A DNA stretch of 64,000 nt, taken from NCBI GenBank assembly GCA_946122785.1, contig CAMGYJ010000007.1, forward strand, positions 41,875,587-41,939,586, given 5' to 3'. Source of the DNA: Linum tenue. Lineage: Eukaryota > Streptophyta > Magnoliopsida > Malpighiales > Linaceae. The notes beneath the pieces are model-generated. The model had not been told where the DNA came from. It saw only the letters and a list, made by a program, of their open reading frames with translations, and searched no databases. Positions 1 through 11,240 of this stretch are shown piece by piece (the stretch's first letter is position 1; each line of letters opens with the position of its first letter). The position numbers and the translations under genes were made by a program.

Positions 1-2215
1 CCAACAAAATTTCATTCGCCTTCGGCCTATTAATGCCGGGTATGTCCACGTTGCCAGTGTCCACCATGTCCAACTGTTCACATAATGATTGAATTCCCTC
101 ACGAGCAATCTTGAAGCACTCACTAGATTTTGCCCCTTTTAACATTAGTTGTAAGCTGTGTTGTTGAATAGTACCATACCTGATTGACACAAGATTTTAT
201 ACAAAGTGAGTAAAATTAATGTTCACCTAGCTTCGAACCAATACTAAAAAAAAAATTAAAAGTGATAGTCATGGCAAACCTCAATGCGAAAAGTTGCGAT
301 TCATCTAGTCTGCCCGGTTCGTCCAAGCTCTCTAGTGTCTTCGGCTTCTTTGACCATCTTCGACGTACTAGGCCTTCAGGAAGTTCCAGTATGCTCTCTT
401 CTTTCAGTACAAAAATCATATGACGACATGGTATTCCCATATAATTGTAGTGATTACAACTACATTCCATTGCAAAGGGTTCAACTGCGTACGTGACTTG
501 AAATACCTTAGCCATGCCAGACACCTTGACCTTGTACACATGCTCAATTTCCGATCGCTCTGTCTCCAACCTTATGCAACATGCCGACTTTTCAACCTCG
601 TCTCTGAATAAGAAGAATGCGTTCTTTGTGAAAACCGCCGCTCCACTCTTCTGAAGTGAGACTAAGACATTGCTTGTGATGGTTCGTTCTCGATGAATGG
701 ATTCAAAATCAGCATGACGCTCATTCTCCCTCATATCCCTAGTCCAACGATCAAAGTGAATAAAGAACTCAAGGAGATTTTTATCCTTCTCGATATAGTT
801 GGCAAGTTGAGAGTTCAGTCCTTCACATCTTGATGTTGTACTCAAGCCTGCGAAGAACTTCGAACGCAAATATGCATACCCCCATTCATGTCTTTGGTCA
901 AATAAATTGGAGACCCAATTGTTGTGCTGAAGGGAGCATTCCTCAACCACTGTTTTCCACTTTTCTTCGAATTCTGAAGGTTCCCAGTCAGCTGACACAA
1001 AATGCTTCCATCGGGGCAAAAAAGTAGGATGATTCTTCACATTTCTGGTTATAGTCTTGTCTATATGCCAGGAACATAGACGATGTGTTGCATCGGGAAA
1101 TACTTTCTGAATAGCATTACGCATTGCTCTATCCCCATCTGTAATAACAGTCTTGGGATCTACACCGCCTAGCCTTCTCTTCAAAGCTCCCAACACCCAA
1201 ATATAATTGTCCTCTCTCTCGTTAGCCAAGAAAGCACATGCAAATACGCAAGTTTGCGAATGGTGGTTGACACCTTAAAAAGTTCAAACAAAGTTAGATT
1301 ATGCAAACTTCTAGGGTTATTTTAGCATGCTCGGGATAATTCTATGTGTGAAGGAAAAGTACCTGAAAAAATCACGAGAGGCATCTGGTAAATGTTCCTT
1401 TTGTAAGTAGCATCGAATGACAGTAATTCACCAAAGCATGCATAATCAGCAACAGAAATACTATCGGCCCAGAAAATGTTAATAAGCCGGTCGTCGTCAT
1501 CCTTCTTTAGTTCAATAACGAAATGCTCGTCCGCGGTGCATTTAGCTTGCAGGTAGGCTAGGGCTGTTGCGGCATCACCTTCACTGATTTGTTCTTTCCT
1601 CTCTTTGTCCACATAATTATATGCATCCTTCCTCGTGTACCCCAAATTGTCGTAGCCTCCTGCTTCTGATACGGCCAGATTCACAATTTGAGAAGTTTTC
1701 ATACCTGCAGCTCTTCTAAAATTTATCGCTGCTTTGACTGCATCACTCATACGACGTTTCCCTTTCATGTAGTGTCTATATTCTCTCGGGATCGTTTCAT
1801 GTGTGTGTACATCATCAAACTGGTGCACGTACCACTTCCCATCGACATTGTGTTGTTTAACACGCATCTTGGCTCTGCAGTTAAATCTGGTCTCCCCTCT
1901 TGCTTCTCTCTTTCGTTCTGTGCTCTTCATGCGCCTCTTTCCCTCGCCAGAGCATACATAGTCACGCCATATCATAACTTTGTTCTTATCACGACCAATG
2001 TCTGATTTTCTGATGTCGAAGCCTTTGACTAACCCGTAGTCCATGTAGAAATCATAGGCTTCTTCTGTATCATCGAACTTCATTTTTTTAATATCTTCAG
2101 GCTGTAGCAATAAGAGATCGGCGACATTATCTTCCTGGGTGGTGTGACTGGTTCCGGCACCAGCGTTTTCTTGGACTCCCTCCGACGTCAATACTAGGAC
2201 TCCCTCCGACGTCAT
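1..2215 (-). CDS. MULE transposase, copy L (FAR1 + MULE + SWIM; 3' part outside window)
   Basis: This encodes a Mutator-like DDE transposase of the FAR1/FHY3 type, which binds element ends and cuts and joins DNA in the nucleus. The model is three exons: 2215-1363, 1273-280 and 179 to before base 1. Phases agree at both introns (1, then 2), with GT/AG borders. The ATG at 2215 is preferred; the same frame extends upstream only to a GTG. A FAR1-like region (about residues 45-140, F/Y-rich, Cys and His present) is followed by the MULE core, with Asp in SFDATYK (~268), Asp in VITDGD (~330) and Glu in SRCEGLN (~435). The SWIM finger C-S-C...C-R-H is at about 555-569. The visible frame has no stop or frameshift, unlike copy R. 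It reads divergently from the Ulp1-like gene, with about 560 bp between the starts. Confidence 0.88.
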
Positions 2216-2779
2216 TGTCACGGCTGGAAATTTTGGGGAACCAAGGACGTAGATTACAAAACCCTACTGGGAATGATGGCCGAATTAATGATTCAACGGG
2301 CCACTTAATAATTATCCCCATTAATAACACGATTTGTGATATCTTTTATTTTTGGTAGGAACGAGTTGCACTTTCTGTTCTTTATCTTAGTGATTTCTTT
2401 ACCATTTTCACAAATAACGAAAATATTTAAAATGAAAAACCTTTCGTAGTAAAGCCAAACGCCAGCTGACTCTAGGTGTCTACTACGTGTATGGGGAAGG
2501 ATCAAATATTAATATGAGCGAATATTTACTAATACCACTCAATTCTCTATTCAATCGAAGAAAGTATCTTTTTAATTTTAGGTTTAATAACTACCCATGT
2601 TTATCCCAAGTTCATGTACCTTAGACTAAACCCTAACTATTTTTCCGCGGGAAAAATATGGCGCCACAATTTATCCTAACCTTGTATATATAATTAACCT
2701 TCATCGGTAGAGCAGTGGTTCCATATCCTTCTTTGCCGCGATTTTGAGTACAGAGTAAAGCTTAGATTACAGGCACAAC
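2216..2779. promoter_or_regulatory. Divergent intergenic region between transposase and Ulp1-like gene (copy L)
   Basis: This AT-rich stretch of about 560 bp separates the two divergent gene starts. It probably holds both promoters. A tatatata stretch at about 2685-2695 could be a TATA box for the Ulp1-like gene. The equivalent in copy R is 22489-23052. No other motif is clear. Confidence 0.45.
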
Positions 2780-4652
2780 ATGGAAAATAGGAGACTTACT
2801 CGCTCTTCGTCCAAGCTCGTGGTATGTATAATAGCTCTTTTTACCATTGAAATTCATTCTAGTTAATTTATTAATCGCAGGTTCACTGTCATTGTAGGAG
2901 ACAGCCGAATTTGTGACTCCAACAAAGAAACCAAGGATACCCAAAGGCAAAGGTGTAAGCACTCCACCCACTCCTGCTTCAGTCATCGTTTTTATTTCGG
3001 ACGATGAATCTGACTCTGAGGTCACACCAAAGAAGCCAAATGGAAAAAGTATTTGTCTACCTTCTGTTGACAAGGTAATAAAGGTGTCATGTTTGCCATT
3101 GAAGTGTTCTTTGCCGTTATTCCGTCATGACGAATGCATTTCAACTCGTGTTTATTGTGGCCCCTATTCCAGGTTGTTTTGAAGTTTAAGCTACCTACCG
3201 CTATGGAATACGATGATGAGCAAATCCAGCTTGCTCACTACATATTTTTAGCCCATCTGCCACCTGACGAAGTATTGGTCAAAACCTCCAACAACTCTTG
3301 TACGAGGAAGTCATTGTGGTCCTTAAGCCCTCGCTCATTCGTAGATGCTGATGTAATCAACGGAACTCCAAATTTTTTTTTACATGTCCACTATCAATGC
3401 TTTCTACATAGAATTATTTTATAACAACTCGATAGTATCATGAAGTGTTTTTTGTCCATGTTATATTAGGTTATAACAGCGATGGCCTGCCACTTGACTC
3501 TAGAAGAGTTGTGGACAAATTCCAAGGACGGAAAAGGAGTGTGCTATCTGCCTGCTGAACTACAGGTTGTGTTCCGATTATACTTAATGACAATTTCCTC
3601 TCACCATAAAAATTACAACACATGTTTTTTTAACGTGAATCATATTGTGTTGACAAAATTTCAATTGTGCTACCACATGGAACTAGTGAGTTCATGTGGA
3701 ATAACACCCAAGATGGCATTAGACCTATACCAATCAAAATTCCTTAGTCGAACCAATATGGTGAACAAGGTAAACTGTTCGTCTTAATAAGTATTACATG
3801 GTTTGCAGTTTATTTTTTTAATACGTGTTGACAATTTCCGCATATGTAGGTGTGTGTTCCGATGAGAGATAATGCCCATTGGTACTTGGCTGTCATTAAG
3901 TTGGACAAGGAAGAAGTCCATATCTTGGATCCACAACCAAATGAAGACCGCAATTCCTTTCGACTACAATCTGTTCAAACAATGGTAAATATGTGACATT
4001 GTGCCGTTATAACGCAACAAAATGTAAATAACTCTTTCTAAGTACAAACGTTTCTTAATTTGTACAGATGTGCTTTATGCAAGCCTTGTGGAAGATTCTC
4101 TATCGTGAACAAGGTCCGGGATTGTCGCCACCAAGGATTGCGGAGTTTTCGTACCCAACTCCTTCAATTGTGCAACAACAACTTCATCGGTAAGTATGCC
4201 CATTTTTTTGTGATATTAAACGACGACTTATCAACTTGGTTCTTATCACGCAATGCTTTTATTTTATGTAGGTCTGACAGTGGAGTCTGGGTATGCATGT
4301 GGATGTATGGCGCAAGCTGGGACTCCTCTTATATTTGGGTAAAGACAATTCTAATTCCCATATTAGAAAACCACAATTGATTGTTATTTTTGAATCATGC
4401 GGTAAGCACCATGTTTGTTGATGTTGATAGCCATGCACTCAAGTGAGGAGGATGCAGATCGCTTTGTACCTTGTTCGAGAGCCCATGAACTACATAAGGC
4501 ATATGGTGCTCACGGAAGCAAGAAGAGTTGCACCTCAAGTTGAAGCTGCAGTGGAAGAGTACAAGACAACCCATGAAAAGAGGAAAAAGGAAAGAGAAGA
4601 GCACAAGGAAACCCAGTCAACGAGCCCAAAACAACCTGATTTTGAGTTTTAG
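2780..4652 (+). pseudogene. Ulp1-like (C48) protease gene of the MULE, copy L, one splice site lost
   Basis: Ulp1-type proteases process or remove SUMO, and such genes are known passengers of some plant MULEs. The exons I can place are 2780-2821, 2898-3074, 3173-3352, 3470-3565, 3680-3769, 3850-3984, 4068-4189, 4272-4338 and 4431-4652; all phases agree. The conserved fold residues are His in AHWYLAVI and Asp in HILDPQ (exon 6), and a Gln run before SDSGVWVCMWM (exons 7-8). The position that is Cys in DCG of active family members is Ser here. The C-terminus is a charged K/E-rich helix. Exon 5 is preceded by TG, not AG; copy R has a normal acceptor there, so a small deletion probably disables this copy. 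The N-terminal part is Lys/Pro/Ser-rich. Confidence 0.75.
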
Positions 4653-4724
4653 TTTTTGGTTTTGATGAAGGACAACAGTTATGTTTTTTTTTCTCAGGAT
4701 GATGGACAACCGTTTTTTATTTGG

Positions 4725-4925
4725 TTCGGTGAATGCTTATTATTTTTGGTTTTTATATTTGGTTTTTGGTTTGGTGAATGCTTTTTATATTTGGTTTTTG
4801 GTTTGGTTTGGTGAATGGTTTTAATATTTGGTTTTTGGTTTGGTTTTTGGTTTGGTGAATGCTTTGTATATTTGGTTTTTGGTATTGTGAATGCTTTCTA
4901 TATTTGGTTTGGTTTGGTTTGTTTT
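4725..4925. repeat. Minisatellite, GGTTTTTGGTTTGGTGAATG-type unit
   Basis: Several imperfect copies of a ~35-40-bp unit rich in TTTGGTTTTTGG and GGTGAATGCTTT follow the Ulp1-like stop codon. Small open frames across it give only Asn/Gln/Thr/Lys or Phe/Trp/Gly repeats and are not taken as genes. The array is slightly longer than its partner in copy R. Confidence 0.85.
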
Positions 4926-6200
4926 TTCGTGGAAATGGCAAAGGGACTTCACCAAAATTCCAGCTTCCAACTTGTGAGTGAGGTTGCGTCTGTTCAAGGC
5001 TTCAAGCCATTGTATCTTGTAGAGAGGTTTAATTGGGATCATGTATAGTTAAACTGATTGGCTCCCAATCGTATAATTAAATTTGCATTCATGTATAGGT
5101 AACCCAAAAGGTAAAACTGATTGGCTCCCAATCAGTATAAATAATGACCAAACCCAGTACAAGGCAGATAGAAAATTCTTATGTAATTAATTTAATGTTC
5201 CTAGGATATGGAAAGGCTTCCATGTAAAGGATTGAAAGTAGTGATTTACATTGATGAGGAGAGTGGCTTAAGTACCAACTCTTGAACAGATTGAAGCTAC
5301 AAAGTAGGAGCCACTAACCCACTAACTAAAACTAATGACGTTACTAACTAATAATAATAAAATTAATTATTTACAGAAATTGAATTTATGCACAGCCCTT
5401 ATCATTCCATTCCTTGAATTTCCACCAACGATGTTTTCACTCCCCTTTTAGTCAGAGAATTCATTGTAGTAATAAATACAATAAAAAGGCATACATAATT
5501 AATGGATTCTTTATTGTGTATAATTAAAAGGATATTTTACTATAAACGAAGCATGATAGATCCACAGGGGGATAAAAGAAGCATGAGTCTTGATGAAAAA
5601 GGGGGAAAAATCACCATAGATAAAAAATCATTATAATCAACCTAATTGGAACTGCTTAGAACAAAAGCGGATTAAAATCTCCCCCAATGAAATTCATTTG
5701 CAATTTCATAGGTAGTCCCTACTTCCACTTCTATAATTTTGAGAAAACATTGCAATTTCATCAATAGTCCCCACTCGTGGGCCAATTTCAATTGCAACCA
5801 AATTTGCACCCTTGCAATAGCTTCTCACATCATAGCAAGTGTAGGATGCAATTGCACCTCCTTGCTTAGGGATGACCATTACTGCATCTCGTCACCTGTC
5901 TTAGGGAAATTAGCCATGGCAAATTCACAAAATACTGCATGCATAGAAAAATATTTGTCTGGATAATTAAAAAAATGGGAGACTTTCCTAGTCAGATGAT
6001 GTACTGGCTCCCCTCAGTACCTGACAGTTTTGAGTGCTGGAGAAAAAGACTGGAAAAAAAAAACAACGAAGCCTTACAGTAAACTTCTTAAAAAACACAT
6101 CCAATGCTGGCCCCTTCACTGCTCCATCCCGCCCTGCACTGCTCCACCCCGCCCTGCATCAATCGACTCTCATGTAAGCCGAGGACGTTTGCTTGAGGAT
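4926..6200. other. Non-coding MULE interior, copy L
   Basis: AT-rich, with no convincing gene. Two copies of ACTGATTGGCTCCCAATC lie about 65 bp apart near 5050 and 5120, and the second extends into a perfect 9-bp hairpin. A 75-codon open frame at 5739-5966 is identical in copy R, but the whole region is nearly identical, so this is no evidence of coding. Confidence 0.5.
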
Positions 6201-6219
6201 GCCTCAGGGGTCTCTTCAT

Positions 6220-7021
6220 GCTCCGTATGCCGAAGTTCATAAAAAGTATTGGTCACTTCGACGATACGGTAGACTGGCAAATAGGCGGAATGGTCCTCCC
6301 TAGCATAAACCCCCATATCCATCCCAACCCTTCCAAGAAAGGTGGTCAAGAAGGTGGCATATGGAAAAAGGCAGTGTACCAGTTTTCCCCTCTAGGAGCC
6401 GCCTCAACCATGTTCACGCACATGAGAGATGCGAGGTTAAGAGGAACACCTCTTTGAGCTTGCACAAGGATAAACAGGTCAAGTGTACGAATTATCGAAT
6501 GACCTCTGTACCTTGGCATGAAGCAGTTGACGATCATCCAATGGAGGAATCGAAGAGGATCTGGGAGGTAAGAAGCCTGGATGCGCCCATTCGTCAGTTT
6601 CCCCAGTTCAACTTCAAAAAAAATCGTACAGCCGCCGAAGATCGCTTCTGCTATCAATGTGGTGTCCTGCGGCGGGGAGATCGAGGATCTCAGCAAACTG
6701 ATGAGGCTGGAAGCAGACTCTATGACCCAGGAAGATCGACACGAGATGAGAATCGGAGGGACCAGACAGCTCTAAATTGTGGTAGAACTTCCTCACCACA
6801 TGCGGGCAGTAACTGGTGCTTCCTCGACTCCGGAGATCGAAGAACTTTTCCCAGCCAAGATTTTTAATTAACTTCTTAACTTCTTGAGGGAAAGGACTCA
6901 GGTTGATGAACTCGTACTCGGCCACAATAGATGTCTTGCTCGTGAATGAAAGATAGTCCGCGAGACTTGTGGTGGTTCGGCAGTCGTCGTTTGATAGAGT
7001 TAGAATGCCCATGTTTGCCAT
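6220..7021 (-). pseudogene. Transposon-associated gene of unknown function, copy L, frameshifted
   Basis: This is the damaged partner of the 290-codon frame at 18262-19134. It starts at ATG 7021 and reads as in copy R for about 130 codons. A 2-base net deletion in a T-run (about 6616-6623) then shifts the frame. The protein resumes in another frame, and a 2-base gain near 6370 shifts it again. Copy R also has seven extra residues after the start. The type resembles what is annotated as 'putative plant transposon protein' in plant genomes; its function is unknown. Confidence 0.8.
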
Positions 7022-7315
7022 GGAGTCAGAGGAAGAAGGAACAAGGGAAGGTGAAGATGGAGGAAAGAGAGATTGTAGGGAAAGAGAGATTGTAGGTGTA
7101 AGAAAAAGTGGGGGTTGAGTGTGGAGACGTGTGATGGAGACGGTTGAGTCTGGAATGTCAAGAGTTAGAAGATTTGGGAAGATATGTAGTAATGATGATG
7201 TTAACTCGTGTAGGTTAAACTAGGGTAACTAAATCTAGTTAAACTAGGGTTGGCGCTGATACCGCAGGAGAAAACTAATGGGCTCGCACGTTCCAGGCCC
7301 ACTTTTGAATATTTC

Positions 7316-8095
7316 ATGGGTCATGTACAAGCCCACGTTTGAATGTTATTTAAAAGCCTGCAAAAATCAATGATCAGACCCAGTCCAACTAGAATTAGTC
7401 CTAAACGCACCGTTAATACATAAACACAAATTAAGGAGACCTCTCCATCTGATTCGAATCAAATTAGGTCTTCTTCATCTCCTTCCTCAATCCTCTGGGC
7501 GAGACGAACACTGCATATCAGGAAACCTTAATTTCACCGAGAGATATAATCACAATAACGCTAAGACAAGATGACAAAGCACTAGTGACATGAACCCTAG
7601 GGTTAGCAAACCTCTTTCAAGGGTTCTTTTCCAAATGAAAAGTTCGATGAACACAATAATAGACATGGTCGCCGTAATCGTGTTAGAAAGAGATAGGCGA
7701 GGGGAAATACAATGGCGAAGAAGAAACAAGACAAAATTATTTTGGGAAATTCAATCTACGTCGAATGTGGATGGGGAGCTTCTCTTGGAACTGTGAAGGG
7801 GCGTCCCTCCAAGACGAGAGAGGGATCGTGTAATTGGTTAGGGAGACTGGAAATTGGTTTGGGCGGCAGTGGGTCTACCCAATTGGGTTTGGGTCTTAAT
7901 CCATTTAATTTAACCGGGGCAGTTAGTTGGACTAGGATGAAAACTAACTTAACGCGGAGGAGGCAATTTGTAATTTGTTTAGTTATTTAGTGGCGCAGCT
8001 AGGTTTAACAAACGTGAGCCGTGGAGATTGAAAACGAACGGTTAAGATCGGCCAAGGCACCCGTACCCGGGTTTTGCCCTGGGCACCGTAGAAGT
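7316..8095. repeat. Terminal region of MULE copy L
   Basis: This segment occurs three times: here, at 17190-17998 (inverted) and at 31394-32305 (same orientation as here). It is very similar in all three over the first ~400 bp and more diverged outwards. The outer edge lies near the shared sequence CCCTGGGCACCGT (about 8078-8090 here, 32291-32303 in the third copy). I read it as the long terminal repeat of the MULE. The small open frame at 7590-7796 has no recognisable homology. Confidence 0.7.
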
Positions 8096-8116
8096 CACCA
8101 TATATATATATATATA

Positions 8117-8210
8117 CACTCATTTTTGTGAGTGCGCCGAAGTAGTCACCATATATATATATATATATATATATATGGTGACTACTTCGGCGCACTCACA
8201 AAAATGAGTG
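8117..8210. repeat. Perfect 94-bp palindrome with TA-repeat centre
   Basis: Arms 8117-8150 and 8177-8210 are exact reverse complements (34 bp each). They flank 26 bp of alternating AT, itself symmetric. It looks like two related MITE ends abutting head to head across a TA microsatellite. It could extrude a cruciform or cause replication slippage. Confidence 0.95.
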
Positions 8211-8585
8211 CGTTCAATGCACCCAACTCAAAAACTAGTCTTAAGGAGTCGGATTTTGAATTTTAATTTGTAGAATTAGTATAATATGATGATATAACAT
8301 ATGATAACAACTAATTAGTGGATTACCCTAAGCCCTAGACCTCCAATTTTGAGTTCTATCCCTAAACCCCAAACTATAAACCCTAACCCTAACCCTAGAT
8401 TGTTAAACTCTAAATCCTTCAAATTAAAGCAAATCTTTCATGGTTTTTGTGCAAATTCATGTGCGTTATTGTTCATCACATCATAAGTGATGATTGACGT
8501 CATTTTGACATAAATATCATGTTTAAAATGACGATTATGAAGCGAGTGCACTGAATGCACCCAAAAAAGTGAGTGCACCGAAGAC
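8181..8585. mobile_element. MITE with ~38-bp imperfect terminal inverted repeats
   Basis: The left end CTTCGGCGCACTCAC... is matched in inverse by ...GTGAGTGCACCGAAG near 8570-8585, including the GTGC-TTCA-TGCAC part, with a few mismatches. There is no coding capacity. The interior has a short telomere-like AACCCTAACCCTA run near 8380-8395, too short to be a telomeric tract. Confidence 0.75.
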
Positions 8586-8590
8586 GCGTA

Positions 8591-8837
8591 CGTCAGGCGT
8601 ATACTATACGTCAGGTACTACTAGTGAGATATCTCTATCTAGACCATGAATTAAATCGAGTTTGGGGTATGATACTATACCCTAACCTCTAATGGATAAA
8701 CCCCAGGCACCCATTTTCTAAACCCTAACCCAAAGTTTGATTAAATGAAAAACAAAAATTGACCGTTGAGATAGGCCGGAGCTCATCTAACTACATCTAA
8801 CGGCTAGATCACCTGACGTATACTATACGCCTGACGT
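8591..8837. mobile_element. MITE A, 27-bp terminal repeats (partner of MITE B)
   Basis: The ends are ACGTCAGGCGTATACTATAC... and the inverse ...GTATACTATACGCCTGACGT, with one mismatch in the 27-bp repeat. A copy with high similarity lies at 16934-17181 in opposite orientation. The last 8 bases (CCTGACGT) are the target duplicated by the hAT insertion that follows. Confidence 0.85.
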
Positions 8838-9108
8838 TAGGGCTGGCAATTTGGACCGGGACCGCATTAAAAACCGGAAACCGGACCGTAAAACCCGGAC
8901 CATTTTAAGACCGAGACCGGATGTAAAACAATCCAATCCCGTCTTTGGTCTCATAATTAGCTAAAAAACCCGGACCAATCCAGTCCGGGTCAAAACCGTG
9001 TAAAAACCGGAAGATCGGATGATTAAAAACAGATCAAACTAGGACCCAAAGGCAAGGCCCATAAGGGGCCCAAACAAGCCCACTCCCCCTGCAGCCCGCC
9101 GGCCCATA

Positions 9109-9400
9109 ATGACTAATTGGCTTTTGTTTTTGTTTAGGGTTGGAGAGTGGAGACTTGCAGTCGCAGAAGGCGCCTCTCTCAGTCTCTCGTCCACGTCCAG
9201 TCGGCAGTCGTCCCGAACCGAACAGCCGCAGCCCGCCGCAGTCTCTCGTCCATCGTCCGCAGCCCGCCGCCAGCCCCAACCGCTGCAGTCGCCGTCCGCA
9301 CCCCCTGCCCGCCCCCCGCCTCTGCTCCGACGAACTCAGAAAAATGGAAGGGAGCCGCAGCTGGGTAACTGGTATTTTAATTATTTGGCCGGGTGAGACC
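9109..9400. other. GC-rich stretch inside the hAT element
   Basis: This short Pro/Ser/Arg-type, GC-rich patch contrasts with the AT-rich surroundings. Open frames exist in several frames on both strands, as expected from composition alone. It might be a captured 5' end of a host gene, but I cannot name one. Confidence 0.35.
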
Positions 9401-10423
9401 ATTTCTTCGAAAGGGACCGCCTAGTGAATTGTTAATTAATTGTCATTTTTTGACCGGCTGAATCAATGGAGTCTAGCTAGCTAGATGGCGTCCTTTTTGG
9501 GATGAATCTACATAATAAATAAAAGCCGAATGATGAAAACTGTTGCTCCATTTCAAATTTCCTGCAACGAGAGTGATTATAGGAAGGACATTTTGGTCTT
9601 CACAATTGCTTATTTTCTTATTTATTTATTCATAAAAAAGGCATGAACTGGGATTTGAACCTTGGTCTCTTTAAAGGCAAGCAAGGATCATAACCAATCA
9701 CACTAAGTATATTTGTTGTATATATTTAAATTCAAACATACACGAACCTAAATTATGAAAATCATATGACTTTTTTAACGATTAGTTGGCCACTGAATCT
9801 CCCGTAAGTACTTATTTGGTGTTTTAATACTTTGATTATTTTAGTTGTAGTACTTAATTTAAATTTCTATCTATTTTATAAATATACAATAACCCTAAAA
9901 TTGCAGCCCAAATATCACTGGTTCGAATATTGCATATCGAATTGCAATATTAAACATGTAGAAGCAATATCGACTTCTTAAATTAATATTATTTTTCAGA
10001 ATTACTATGGAGAAATTATATCTTTGTGCAAACTATATGAGACTGGTTCTTTTGATGTTTTAGTCGGGATAACCGCTACATTTTAAACTTCTTCATAATC
10101 TGGCATGATTGGATCCAATGATCATTATACAAGATTGTGTTTAATAGGGTGGCTCATTTCACCACTTTTTGGCGTGTTAATGAATTTGTAGGACAATGAC
10201 AGGTCTACATCTACACTCATCACAATCTACACATCATATAAATGTGAAATATGAAATGAGAAAAGAGGGATTCCATTTCAAATTTGATGCGTGCAGAGCA
10301 ATTTTTTAGGGGTAAATTTAGAAGATGCCAGTGCGGTCGGTCTGTTGAGCACGAAAGTAAAAATATGTTTTCATTTAAACGGGCCCAAACTGTTATTTGG
10401 CCCACTAATCGTGCACCCATCGC

Positions 10424-11232
10424 CAATGCAGTCAAATTCGGGATTTTGATCGTAAAATCGTAGGATTTTAGGATTTTACTTAGGGATTCCGATCTTGATT
10501 TTACTATAAAATCGGTGGACCTTAAAATCGTTTAAAATCGAGATTTTGATCGTAAGAGAACAAAATAGGTGGTTTGAGCCAATTTAAAATAAGTATAACT
10601 GTTTCAGCGGAAAGGGCAATGGAATCTTCTTAGATATTTTTCTATTAGAAAAATATTCAAAAATAATAAAAATAACCAAATTAGGGTTCGGTTAATCTCT
10701 TTCCCTTCACCCCATTTAACTTATTGGTAAAACACCTTTCCTAATATTGGAAGTATGTAAGAATTAACATCATTATTAACTAATTAATTTATTAATGAAT
10801 ATATTTGTACCAAGCCACTAACATTACTTATTTTATTGAAGTTCAATTATTTTTAGTTTTAAATATACTTAGTAGACGATGTCGAAATATTACTTTGAGT
10901 TAAACAACCTAGACATAACATGAAAATAAGAGCCAAACCCATGAACTATATCCCTTCATCATGAATTATTTTGATATACACATTAAATAACAATTAAAAT
11001 AGTGATTTTGAAACATTAATCTTGAGAATTATCTTATGGGAAAAAAAAATCTTCTGAATTATCATTTTAAATGCTATGTGTCTTTGTAATATTAATAATT
11101 TACCTTATTAATATTCTTATATGCTATGTTCTATATGGTACTTAAAATCCTACGATTTTACGATTCGATTATATGATTTTGATTTTACCCCAGTTTTCGA
11201 TTTTAGGTAAAATCTCGATTTTAACTGCTTTG
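10424..11232. mobile_element. 809-bp nested element with inverted GATTTTACGATTTT-type ends
   Basis: The ends CAATGCAGTCAAATTCGGGA and inverse CAAAGCAGTTAAAATCGAGA form imperfect terminal repeats, with many AAATCG/CGATTTT subterminal motifs. Flanks CCCATCGC (10416-10423) and ACCATCGC (11233-11240) agree at 7 of 8 bases. I read it as a small hAT-like element inside the larger one. It has no coding capacity. Confidence 0.7.
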
Positions 11233-11240
11233 ACCATCGC

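Larger units (their letters stand above)
1..8065. repeat. Left arm of ~8 kb inverted repeat (MULE copy L, cut by window start)
   Basis: Base 1 aligns with the complement of base 25261, and the match continues to about 8065/17190. The coordinate sum stays close to 25262-25268 over the whole arm, so there are few indels. The arm contains, from its inner end outwards, a terminal region, a broken copy of the unknown gene, a minisatellite, an Ulp1-like gene on plus and a transposase gene on minus. By eye divergence is a few percent, which suggests recent duplication or two recent insertions. The outer end lies before the window. Confidence 0.9.

Noticed and set aside
4120..4175. KDCGVFVP frame that looks like the Ulp1 active site
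   Set aside because: It is out of frame with the exon. The in-phase reading gives a Gln run that splices to SDSGVWVCMWM, which fits the family better.
4753..5048. Open frames across the minisatellite
   Set aside because: Low-complexity Asn/Gln/Lys or Phe/Gly products explained by the repeat.
5739..5966. 75-codon frame identical in both MULE arms (also 19318-19545)
   Set aside because: The surrounding DNA is equally conserved, and the frame has no recognisable features.
8375..8396. Telomere-like AACCCTAACCCTA run
   Set aside because: Only about three units inside a MITE; not an interstitial telomere of note.
9034..9424. Overlapping Pro/Ser/Arg-rich frames in the hAT element
   Set aside because: Several frames on both strands are open because of GC-rich composition; no domain seen.
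9645..9715. tRNA-like sequence (GGGATTTGAACC... )
   Set aside because: Only a B-box-like stretch in a degenerate SINE-type context; no cloverleaf can be drawn.
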